Assembly (NCBI GenBank): GCA_022592445.1
Contig: JABYQR010000142.1
Coordinates: 40,432-104,431, forward strand
From: Cytidiella melzeri
Lineage: Eukaryota; Basidiomycota; Agaricomycetes; Polyporales; Irpicaceae
DNA length: 64,000 bases
Direction: 5' to 3'
The translations under genes were made by a program, and so were the position numbers. The first letter of the stretch is position 1, and each line of letters begins with the position of its first letter. The notes beneath the pieces were generated by a model. That model had not been told where the DNA came from. It saw only the letters and a list, made by a program, of their open reading frames with translations, and did not search any database. Shown piece after piece: positions 10,301 to 20,779 of this stretch.

Positions 10301-13300
10301 ATCTATAGAGACCCAGAGATCGCATGGAATATCGTTACTTCTCATCTCTTGGCAGTTATACAACACGTCCCTGCGCCACAGACAATTCGCATCCAAGCAG
10401 CTCGAATCCTGGATGATATTCTGGTAATCGTACCCAGGAATTTGTCGACCACTGGGGAGCTTCAGCCCAAGGTTCAACGCCAAGTGCTGGACGTTCTTTC
10501 TCAGCAAATTATGACGGAAACAGGTCTGCTGAGCAGCTCTACTGCGGTCGAAATCAGAAAAATGGGTCTGGAATCGCTTCACCAGATCTTGCAGGCGTCG
10601 GGCCGTACTCTTGTCGTCGGCTGGGAGATCATTTTCGAGATGTTGGGCAGCGTGTGTAAGCCATCGACGTCTCTTCCAGGAGGTGCCTCAGCTGCGTCCT
10701 CGCCACTCACCCCTCGGAGGCCACCCCCACTCGGCATGATAAACGAGAAGAGCTATGCTTCATTAGTGAAGATTGCTTTCCAGTCACTCACATTGGTCTG
10801 CGACTCGCTCTCGGAATTATCCCCTGAACATCTTCGCCTGTGTATCTCCACGCTGGGTCAATTCGGTCGCCAAGCTGACACGAACATTGCTCTGACAGCC
10901 GCCGAGAGTTTGCTGTGGGGAGTGTCGGACTCAATACAGATGAAGCGAAAGGATGTGGAACGGGAGCCCGAATACAGCGCGCTTTGGATGTTTCTACTCC
11001 TCGAAGTCCTTGGGTTGTGTACTGATGGGCGTCCAGAGGTCCGTGTAGGTGCCATTCAAACCTTGTTTAGAACGATGCAGCTGTATGGCGCAACGCTGAG
11101 CTTGGACACTTGGGATGAGTGTATTTGGAAAGTCGTCTTCCCATTGTTGGATTCCATCTCGTCCTCCGTGCGACTCGCATCTCCGACAGTGACGGACGCG
11201 CCACCAAGTACCGACGACCAGTGGGATGAGTCCAAGATCCTCGCACTTCAATTCATCGGCACCATGTTCAAAGATTTCCTCGCAGACAAAATCGTTCATC
11301 TCGCCTCATTCGCCGACGCGTGGGAGGTTTTTGTTCAGCATGTTCAAAATGCCTGGCTACACGACAACCGTACAATTAGTGCACCAGCTCTTCGATGCCT
11401 AGACAAGGCTGTCAACGCACTCGGCGATGTCGACAATGAGCTCTCAGGAACAGTCTCTGAAGCTTTGGAGGTCGCCTGGAAGTCCTGTTATGACATGGGA
11501 CAAGCTATCTCGGACAAACCTGGAAGTGCGGAAGCTCCTCATAGCCCTTTCACGCAGGAGAGCTTGGTATCTTTGATCGAAGTTGTACGAAGCGTTCGCG
11601 TAGTTCACCGCAAGACCGAGGACGGAGAGTGGGCACTGGATAGACTCGTTAACCTGATGACAATATTGAAGGGTGCGTAATTAAACCTATTCTAGTAACC
11701 ATTCCTTGCTGAATTCGCGATTCAGGCGCCTTAACGTATCCAGACTCACCGGATTTCCGACCGGATGTGGACTCCTTGAGTTCAGTGCAGGTATGTTGGC
11801 GAGTACTACCGGAAGAGTGTAGTTGCCTCATTGCATCTGTAGACTGTGGTGTTGGACGCCATAGGTGGCATCGACATGTCGGGACAAGGGGTGCCATCCT
11901 TGATTCTACGTGATTTGTCGGAGTACTCCACGCTCTCCTTTTTAGCTGCATTCGATGCTCCCAAATCACCGTCGCGAGTCGTCCAAGGAAAACAGCGGGA
12001 GGAACCGCACAAGCGGGTCACTTATGTTGCCCTGTCGAAGAAAACCATGCCTCAACTAGTTGATTTGTTTTTGACGTTCAAGGAGGACGTTTCAATATAC
12101 AATGACGGGACTGTAGAATCTATCCTCTCTGTGAGTGCCACCTTCAAACTCGTGTCATTGGTAATTGACAGTAGCGCAGGCGTACGCGATTCCAATGAAG
12201 CTGAAATACGACTGTCCCGCGCCGTCGAAATTTACCAAGGATGAGCCTTTGTGGAAGACCGCGACAACGAATTTCTTGAGAGTTGTGAAGGAATGCGGTA
12301 ACCAAATCCAGCAGTTGCATGAGAGTAAGTAAGCACCTCACCTTTCAATACTTTCTGCTAACGGATATTTTCATGTCTACAGCCATACTCTCTGACAGGG
12401 TGGAAGGTATCTGGAGACAGGTCGTTGAGTCATTCAGGGGAGCAATCCTAGCAGACTGGTGAGTAGTGGACTGCCTTACCCAGAAGCTAGGGACTAACAG
12501 GTCCGCTCAGCTCTACAGCCGATAATTTCCCTCTTGAGATGCAACAACAAGAGGAAAGCTTCGATCTCGCTCTGATTGCTGCACTGGAGATCGATGTTGT
12601 CCCACACCTTGGTGACTCTCGTGTCCCTGACTATATCACAGCTCAGCTAGCAAAGGTCTTGCAACAAGGCAGTCAAATACGCGATGACTCCGAGTACAGA
12701 CCGCCGTCACCTGCCTCTCTGGAAAGTGTTTCTCAGCGAGCTTCCGCTGAGCTCGTAACCTTCGGACGACATACTCTTGCAGAAGGTACGACGGAGCCAG
12801 GCCGTTTGCTCCCGCGCGAACAATTCTCCTACTGGTGCTTTGATTTGCTATTCTTGATATGCTCGAGTGTTGCGCAAGGTACAGTCAATGCCGCTTGTTT
12901 GCAGGCTACTTGGCGCTCATTGCTGGTGCCTAGATCAATTGCCTGCGCGGAAACGTGTCGCAGCATTGAGTCTACCTGCACTTCTGAAGCGCTGCAAGTC
13001 GACACTAGTGACTTTCATCGCCGATGAAGCACTACGCGGTAGTCTGCCGTTCCCGAGGCAAGTGCAAAACCGTAATTGCAGGCCATGCACCGCTTTGCTA
13101 AACTGATGTTCATAGGGCACGTGAAGAGGAACTCCTTTACGTGCTTAAGGGCCTTCTGCATCTACGTCTGTGGCCAGGCTCGCTATGGGCAGCATTATCT
13201 GCTACGCCTTCCGAGTGCAGTTCGGAACAGCCACGTAAGATGGATGTCGACACAATAAGTTCATCTTCTAACGCTGAGTTTCTAGCTATCGATTCATCCC

Positions 13301-13611
13301 TGACACCATCGGAACTGATTGCCGACGCCGTAAAGAGGTCGACAAAGGCGCATCTTTTCCATTTCTACAGCATTTTCTGTGAAATTGTTGCCATCCCGAG
13401 GAAGACGCCCACGGCCTGGGTTATGTCGCGAACATCGAGTTTTGATAATCCACATGCGTCTGCAGAAGGCAAACAGGCAAAGGGGACTGAGCATGTGGGT
13501 TCTACTGTCACGACGCATGCTCCCTCCGGGAGCGTTGTGAAATTGGACGCAAGGCAGCTAGTGAAAGAATGCCTAAAGGAGCTTGCACAGGAAATGGGTA
13601 TTGCACGATGA
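7338..13611 (+). CDS. MON2: MON2 homologue (Arf-GEF-like scaffold without Sec7 domain)
   Basis: Large peripheral Golgi/endosome protein related to BIG/GBF Arf-GEFs but lacking a Sec7 domain; it works with Dop1 and the flippase Neo1 in trans-Golgi/endosome traffic. Sixteen exons: 7338-7373, 7421-7465, 7517-7583, 7633-7892, 7946-8290, 8366-8664, 8729-9046, 9100-10186, 10238-11672, 11726-11790, 11843-12130, 12180-12324, 12383-12458, 12511-12878, 12934-13057, 13116-13611. They give 5454 nt, or 1817 residues. The N terminus has the DCB signature ASETRRKHPDVREAAEKSL (split by an intron). The middle has GDFGINKLGGVAKLNIHRL (HUS/HDS type) and the end has FSYWCFDLLFLICSS and AREEELLYVLKGL. The intron at 13058-13115 starts with GC (GCAAGT). 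No Sec7 motif was seen, as expected for Mon2. The upstream region is AT-rich repeat. Confidence 0.93.
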
Positions 13612-14002
13612 ACTGCAAGTAGCATGTCGGATCTCTTGCACTCTACCAGCCCTTCATATACATGAAAGACCACTTCATTATTATACATTGCTAACTCATG
13701 TCACATTGGAGGCGGGCTGTTTGAGTCTACCCCTCTAAGGTAGTATCGGGGGCCACACTATCACATCAATAATGCTTTTCCTTGTGCCCAAAGTACTATG
13801 GCTGGGACCTATCACACATACTCATACCTTTAATTTAGTGTAGATGTACTAGAGCTGAATAATATTTTGGGCTCGCAAGGCTGCCACATGGGCTTTATAA
13901 ACTATCTGCCCTGCAAGCTTTGCCTGGAGGGTGAGTGGTGGTATGGGCACAACTGGCTTGAACACCAGAGTATATTTTCAATGTGTGCTGTGTATCAATT
14001 AG

Positions 14003-14180
14003 GCTTGTGGTGTAGTGGTAAAGCCGGCTGCGAGTTCGAATTCCTGTAATAGTTAGCTTCTTGTACTGTAGCAGATAGGGCTTGTGGACACCAGGGCCCG
14101 ATTTTGACCCCCTGCAGTGGCAAAATAAATTTAGACCACTGTGAGCTACAAAATTGGTAAGGCAGGTCTGCTGAGTAAAG
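14003..14180 (+). repeat. tRNA-derived SINE-like sequence
   Basis: GGTGTAGTGGTAA matches a tRNA D-arm/A-box. CGAGTTCGAATTCC, about 20 nt downstream, matches a T-arm/B-box. The spacing is too short for a tRNA because the anticodon arm is missing, so this is not a tRNA gene. A body of roughly 120 nt unrelated to tRNA follows. This is the layout of a tRNA-derived SINE head. No poly(A) or target duplication was identified. Confidence 0.45.
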
Positions 14181-14816
14181 TAAAAAAGGAAGTGGTTTTG
14201 AAGACATTTTTTACAAGCTCCTGCACATGCCAGGGCAGGATTCTGCAATAAAAGACATTCAGAGGCACTGATGCCTCTATGTTTCCCAACCTTGCTTGGC
14301 TAGCAGTGACAGTCATGCTGACAAGAGCTTCAGGAATGGCAGTGGCAGTGTCATTGTCAATGTGGTAGGGTTGACTGATACGGTGGTGTTTGTCGTGGGC
14401 GGCGTTGCAATTGTGAAGGTATGTCTCACACATGCAAGAATACTTTAACCATAAAGAGAACAATAGCGAAAGAGCAATAGGAGTCCATGTGAACAGTATC
14501 TATGACATCAAACCCTAGCTATGGGCTGAGCCATGTTGTGGCCATGTGGTTTTACATAAGGTGAGTCACGTGCCAGTGTGATGTAGCAGTAAGTAATGTG
14601 ACTATGTAGAGTATCTAAGCCACATGATATGGGCACTTAATAGATGTGCAAGGGGTTTGCAAAGGTAAAACTTGCAGGAGTAGGGCCAGCAAGTGGCAAG
14701 ATACAATTCCTGAAGTCCAAAATGTAATTTATGCTACTAATATGTTGTACATGTTGAATAAGAAGAGGTGTTTAGTTAGTAGAGCATGCATATATTGCAA
14801 CTGAACATTTGTGTCC

Positions 14817-15104
14817 TTATTTAACAGTCATTAACAAATTAAAATCTATTTGTGTAATATGACCATTGTACTCAGTATGTCTTCCAGTATGTATTCCATC
14901 TTGAAGCCATATATGACCATTGTTATCAATGATACAGCAAGTGAAATGATTGTCACCATGGTAGATAATTTTATGTAAGTTGAACTCATTTCCACTAGCC
15001 TGCATGGTACGTTCAAACTTGAAGACAATGTCATCATCTAATATTACTGCTATAAATGAAGGTGCACTTGTTAAAACTATATATTCTAAAGTTGTTTCCC
15101 ACAC
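14817..15104 (-). pseudogene. Fragment of a ubiquitin-protease-like, transposon-associated protein
   Basis: One minus-strand frame of 95 residues contains IIYHGDNHFTCCIID and GHIWLQDGIHTG. This is the pattern of a C-terminal strand-loop found in USP/UCH-like peptidase domains (GxxHFTxxxxD..GxWxxxDG), which in mushrooms often sit in transposon-borne genes. No start, no catalytic Cys region and no flanking exons were found. Function and family are uncertain. Confidence 0.35.
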
Positions 15105-16348
15105 CTTGTTTTAAGGATGTTTCAGGGTAGCTCAAACCTGGTGCAGCACAAATCCTTGATAAACAGCAAAAAATAACTTCATACCCTCTCTGTAATGTTG
15201 TCTACCTACAGTTCATATTATGTTGGACATCTTTGCTACATTATATGTCTCTCATCGAAGCACCATCCTGCAACTCTGGGTCTCTGTACAGGATTTGTCA
15301 GAGCCAGGGCTGTCAGTTGATTGCAATGAAGCATTCTTGTACTGTGTTGTGGCTGAACATGGGTACTCAGAGGAAACTAGGTAAGTGACAGTGTCAGACC
15401 CAAGACATACATCATCATCTCATTATTGATGTGGAGTCAGATGGTGGTAAGTGTGTTTTGATCTTTGGCTTCCCTAGTGTCTCCTTGCCTGGGTTTTTCT
15501 GCAGATTCACTGACATGTCCCCAGAGATCCAATTCTCAAAGGATGTTGCTAAGCTGTATATTGTGAGGTAATTTTGCGGACTGGCAAGAGGAGTGATCTG
15601 ATTGGCAAATGATGTCAAGGTAGGGACAGGGGTGGTAACTTCTTCAGTCACAATGAATAAGATCTAAAGACAAGATGGTGGCCTAAGAGGGTAACACTGA
15701 TGTAATGTTGCCCCAATACAAAGTGTTTCAGCCTAAGGGCACAATGCCGAGCTAATCTTGCTGCAAGAAGAAGATTAAGATGGTGTGTGCCTAGCTTGTG
15801 GGGCTCATAACCTGTTGTGGATGCAGGGTTTTGCTGCGCTCATGGAAGAAGGGCTCAACAGGGATGAACACAATGTTCTAAGATAGCCACAAGCATACAT
15901 GGGCTTGATAACCATTTTACCAAATGATAAGACAAATAGAGAAAGACCAAAACAAGTAATGCACGCAGAAACCACGAAAGGCAAAATTACATGACATGCA
16001 TACTATGTGCAGTCCACCCTTGGCATTTGGGACACTCACGTTTGCATGTTTATATGAGCTGGGACAGTCGGCATGTTGCATTTGCAGGTGAGCAGTCAGA
16101 GGGTCAACAACTGTCAAGATTGATGTCTGTCATCAGTTTGAATGTGAGATGATACAGAGGAGAGGATCTCATTCTTGTTATCTGTAACATACCTATGGCT
16201 TGATGTCTGTAGTATGCATTTGATCTGGATGCTGCCAGCAGGCATAGGAATTGAAACTTCTTAGCTTATACAACACATAATATTGAATGACCATCTTTGG
16301 TAGCACTATCACTAGTAATTCACGTTGAATTTTTATGCTTTTATATTA

Positions 16349-16508
16349 GGGCCTGATTGTTGCCACATTATGTAGGTGCATTATTCCCAAATCTGCTCCC
16401 AAAGAAAATGATTCTGCACCTATTTTGCCTTATTTCGATAGTGAATTATTTGTTATTGGCGGGGGATTATCTTGAAGTCTACTACAGAATGTGGCGCCGA
16501 TCAGGCCC
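16349..16508. mobile_element. Tourist-like MITE (PIF/Harbinger type)
   Basis: 160 bp non-coding element with terminal inverted repeats: left GGGCCTGATTGTTGCCACATT, and the right end, read inward on the other strand, matches it at 18 of 21 positions. It is flanked by TTA on both sides (16346-16348 and 16509-16511). A TTA/TAA target and a GGGCCTG terminus are the signature of PIF/Harbinger elements and Tourist MITEs. It has no coding capacity and would need a transposase supplied elsewhere. Confidence 0.75.
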
Positions 16509-16544
16509 TTAGTTTATCATGTGTCACCACATCCAGGTCCCTCT

Positions 16545-16672
16545 TTACAACGCAATTCTACAGTACCTGCCTTATACGGTCAGCGTGATGAAGTCTGGCG
16601 CGCAAGGTAAACTCCCGGCCCACAAGATAAGGTAAGATAATCTTTTGATTATTTTCCCGACGGCCCGGGCTA
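16545..16672. repeat. Dispersed ~120 bp repeat, copy B
   Basis: Similar along its length to 6560-6690 (CTTTACAACGCAAT, ACCTGCCTTAT, then GCGCAA..TAAAC and ATTATTTTCCCGA). It lies directly after the MITE. Confidence 0.45.
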
Positions 16673-18526
16673 ATCCCGCACGGTAACGATGTCGAGACCT
16701 GGACCAGCTCTGGAATATCTCCAACGCTACAGGAAAACATTGCGAGAGTCGGAGAATGTCTGCATCCCCCGAGCTCCCCGACTTTGGTATCGTCCGTACG
16801 TGAAACCCCATGCCCAAGAAAGGTGTCCCTACACAGGCCTCGACCAGTACTCCCTCTCACGCAGAATTATCACCATTCAGTGCAAGCTTCGAAGCGACCA
16901 GCTCGACAAAAAAATCTTTGTTCAAAACCCTCCGCGCGTTCTGCATTGCTGAGAATCTATTTCATTTGTGCCTGGTTACTGTATCTTATTCACACGCAGT
17001 TCGCAGGCTACATTATTCCATTGAAGCTGACTCTCTCAACAGTCTTTTCTGTTCTGGTTGTCTGTTTATCCGGCGACTCCGAACCCTGTGTTGAGATTTA
17101 GGTTCGAGTGACCTAACAACTTCGCGTGCATGCCTTATACATGAACGCATGTGAACGCGGACAGATCCAGATTAGCTCTGTGTATTTCAATTGTGCAGTA
17201 GTGAGTACCAAGGTATTATCAAAATCACACCCTGACTCATTTACATGCTGCCCGGTTGCCAACGCATGTCTTACTTACTCAGAACTGAAATGGTCGTTCA
17301 TTGCCCAAATGAAATGCTTTATTGACGGGCAAAGCCGGACGAATCCCACGAGTGTATCGGCATCGTCTGGCTCTGCTCCTGCGGAGATGGTTCCGTTCAT
17401 AACTTCTATCAACCGCCTCTTTGCCATAATGGACTACAATACGACGTCACCGGTAAAGCTGAGAACGCTCCTACAGATCCGATGTGAGTTTGCAAGACCC
17501 TAGAATATCTCATTTGCAGACCTTGTTGGCTTTACGACATCTGGCAGCGGCAAGCTTTGAAGTGCAATAACACTTCATATTCCGTTCTTGTATAACCGCT
17601 TGCCGTTGCTTCGCTACTGGACACTACCTGCCAGGATAGGCGTGTCGGCGATGCCCTTGTAGCGCGTTTCTCACGGGAATCTGTCTGTGCCCATCCATCT
17701 AGGACCACACCGTGAAATGTCGCACATTCCTAGGTGATTAACTCAAAGGGTCAAGCTGACAACCACTGCGGATATGTCACGGCGAAGTCCATAGCATTCC
17801 ACGGACTGCTGTTGGAACAAAAGAGTCTACATGATAGGCTACCCTTAAACTCCCTCCCTCGAGAGATCTCAAATCTAGCGCGTCATTGTCTTTGCACCCG
17901 CCCACAGGATCGACAAGTCTCAGACAGCGCTCTCGGAACCGTACTTATGTTTCGCACCGATCAGATTCAATACGTCAACACTGTGAGGTACAGGGGGTCT
18001 TGAAGCGTTCTGCTTTCGCGCACGAACGGTTCGTCAACGCTGCTTGAATGCAAAACCACAGTCATCGAACTTCAGACTGCAGGGACACAGTGTCGTCCAC
18101 AATTTATTGTATCGATGGCAACTTGCGGCATTAATCGCATGGCGACGCCCTGGTTATATTCACGCGGCGACGTGCAGTTCGAATTCCAAAGTCCAACCCA
18201 GGTCTCGGAAGCAGAGATGGGCGTCTGTCAAATGACCGATACGGTTTAGTCTGCACAGTGGATAGCAACCAACCTCAGCAAAGGAGGACGACAGGGCGCG
18301 TTGGGGAAAAATGATGAAGCTACATAGGGAGATTCGCCAGAGTTTAAGATTCAAGCACTTGCTTTCCTGTCCGTCATTTTCCGTTTTCTCTTCTCCATCT
18401 AACCCACTCCTTCCTGCACGTACGTGCGCTGACCTTCCTTGCATTCAGGTTAACGGCCTCCTCCATGTTCTGAACCTTTAAGGTTTGTCCTGTACCACTG
18501 CCTTCTCGAGGACGTAATTCCATTCA
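16673..18526. other. No supported gene; upstream region of the homeodomain gene
   Basis: Open frames at 16784-17101 and 17126-17503 (plus) have no family match that I can name and no convincing spliced extension. The last few hundred bases are presumably promoter and 5' UTR of the homeodomain gene. Confidence 0.4.
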
Positions 18527-20224
18527 ATGACATATCCGCCTACTCCTACTTCATCTCCTAATTCCCTTTATAATTCTCACTTTCGACCCGCGTCTGCTGA
18601 TTTTGCGCCCTATCTTGGGCTACAACCTGCAAGCAAGTTCGCGCCAGCAGGCAAGATCTCCTCACCATCCTCGACTACCGCGAAGACAGAGGGATTAAGT
18701 TCCTCCGACACCGACAGTGACTACGGCACACGAAGGACTTTAGAGTCGCTTCATAGTTTATCCATGGCGGAGGAGCGGCGGGAAGGCGGCGAGCAGGACA
18801 AAGGGAAGGGTAAAGCTACAAGTCGTCATACATCTCCATCTAGTTCATCTTCCCAAGGGGATATGGCAGATAACGAGATGGAGGTAGGACACACTCCGAC
18901 CAGTGAACACATGGAAGGACCGCCGCCACCTAAAAAGAAGCGCACACGGACTTTGACAACCCCGCATCAGGCTGCAGTCCTTCACGCTCTCCTCGCACAG
19001 GTGAGTGTCGACCTGACTTTCCCGCCTCGCGGGTATCTAATGCGGCTATGGTGTTCAAGTCGCGGTTTCCTACTACCGCCATGCGCGAAGAAGTCGGGAG
19101 GGCGATAGGGCTTAGCGCCAGGAAAGTGCAGGTGAGCATCACAGGATCATTTGCTGTAAGCCCTATGTTGACTATAATTCTTCTCAAGATCTGGTTCCAG
19201 GCGAGTCGATGCTCTTATTTTGAAGGCTTTTTTGCATGCTGACCAGCTACGTCTCCAGAACCAGCGACAGAAAGCAAGACGACCTAGGGGTCAAAACGTG
19301 CCTCCCTTAACACGGCCCCCTCAATATGGCCCCTTTCCTAGCGCGGCTTCCAGCACTTCTCATGGAGAAATAAGCATGGCTCCCGACGCATCCGCAGCAG
19401 GATCTAGCCAGCTCGCACACCTACGAGGAGGGTCCTTCAGCTCCCCTCGCAGTGCTGGATTGGACCCAGCTTGGCGCGAGCTACACAGCTCTGAGGGATA
19501 TCACAGAACTCCAGGAATCACGTCGCAGTTATCTGGTCCTGGAATACCAGGTCCTCATACCGGCCCATCTTCACCCGAAAGTCTGCTTTCTGCTGCGCAT
19601 GCCCCCCACGAAGCCATTCGACCACGAACGAGTCACACCTCAGCTAACGCTCCTCGCAGGCAGACAACTACGCGTCCTTGGACGTCGGAGAGGCGCGAAC
19701 AGCCTTACACGGTGCCACAGCTCCCCTCTTCTGTCCATCGTCACTCTACCGACTTTGCGCTTAGACTTCCTCCGTTGCGACTCAGCCGACCACGTAGTCG
19801 GACGTTCGCCGAACATAGCGCAAGTCATATGACCCCGATTTCCGCTTATGCAGAGGCTTCAAGTCCTCAGGCACATCTGCCCCCAATACAATCCGATTCT
19901 CCTTTCATCTACGAGGCTCCCTCACGCCTACCACCTCCCTTTACTCTCCAGCCCCAACCTCAGTGGGATGACCCTTCGTTTTCACCTTACAGTCGTCCTG
20001 CGCCGCACACCTCGATCCGTCACCCCACGGCTCCTTACGAAGCAGTCGTTTTACCCCCACCGTCTGCTCATGAAGCCAGTCTCACACTAGCTCCAGCACG
20101 TTTCCCCACAGTCATCCCAACCCCAAGCGCACCTTCCCCTCACTCGCTTCCAGGCCCGTCTTCGCCCTTGCGCCTTCGTCACCCGGACGACGACAAACCT
20201 TCTGTCCACGATGCCCCACGTTAA
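18527..20224 (+). CDS. Homeodomain transcription factor
   Basis: Nuclear DNA-binding regulator. Four exons, 18527-19000, 19060-19131, 19189-19200 and 19259-20224, give 507 residues. The homeodomain spans about residues 136-198: basic arm KKKRTRTLTTPHQ, helix-2 part TTAMREEVGRAIGLSARKVQ, and recognition helix IWFQNQRQKARRPRGQ with the invariant W, F, N and R. Exon 3 is only 12 nt and encodes IWFQ; the following intron (19201-19258) is GC-AG. Both flanking regions are low-complexity, rich in Ser/Pro, with several predicted phosphorylatable SP sites in the C-terminal 300 residues. It belongs to the type of fungal homeobox protein outside the mating-type locus; the resemblance to Hom1/Hom2 developmental regulators of mushrooms is only by type, so no symbol is given. 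Confidence 0.88.
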
Positions 20225-20779
20225 ATGAACGAACTTGTCCATCAGGCACACTGTTGTACAACCAAGTGTACGACCTATACTCTGCTTTACCAACCTAATC
20301 ATTCAACGGAACCGTGGCGCCTCATACACGCTCCAGTGACTCGCTTACGTCTCTCTTACGATCCATTTATCACTCGTCGCTACAATACATTCACATATTT
20401 GGCTTCTACCCCAGCATCCATATAATTACCTATCATGCTGTCCTTGCATTCGTCTTCGCATTTGTTTCGCTATCCACCCACCACACGCATTCTTATCATT
20501 ATCACCCTAATCTGTCCTTGCAAGTTGAACCCTTACGCTCCTTCACTTTACTTAGCATTACCACACCTTACTAGTCCCTTATATTCTCTGGATATATTCT
20601 CGCATACAGCTCGTTCCCCATCCTACATCACTGTACCTTAGCTAGTAGTGACATTTCTCCGAACAATACTGTAACATGTCTTTTCTGAACAAACTTGTTG
20701 GCCTTAGACAGCATAACTGAAATCGTGGACAAGGTGAGTATGTACTTAAGAGAAATATTATTGTATTGGTATCTAGTAT
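20225..20779. other. Convergent 3' intergenic region
   Basis: Lies between the stop codons of the homeodomain gene (+) and the RING gene (-). CT-rich, with no open frame of note; probably both 3' UTRs. Confidence 0.5.

Larger units (their letters stand above)
13612..16348. other. Gene-poor region with small transposon remnants
   Basis: Apart from the SINE-like sequence and the protein fragment listed separately, no supported gene is seen. The sequence GGGGCTCATAACCTGTTG at 15797-15814 resembles the primer-site/LTR junction of the copia element at 57617-57636 and may be a worn retrotransposon scrap. Confidence 0.4.

Noticed and set aside
12879..12903. A 25-nt intron in MON2 (GTACAG..TTGCAG)
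   Set aside because: Too short and leads to a stop; extending the acceptor to 12933 gives a normal 55-nt intron and the family reading.
14003..14060. A tRNA gene
   Set aside because: A- and B-box-like motifs are there, but the anticodon arm is missing and no acceptor stem pairs.
16558..17101. Gene candidate formed by overlapping frames on both strands
   Set aside because: Both strands are open to a similar degree, with no motif; the first part is a dispersed repeat.
18170..18200. Second B-box-like word GTTCGAATTCC suggesting a tRNA or SINE
   Set aside because: No A-box at a suitable distance and no cloverleaf.
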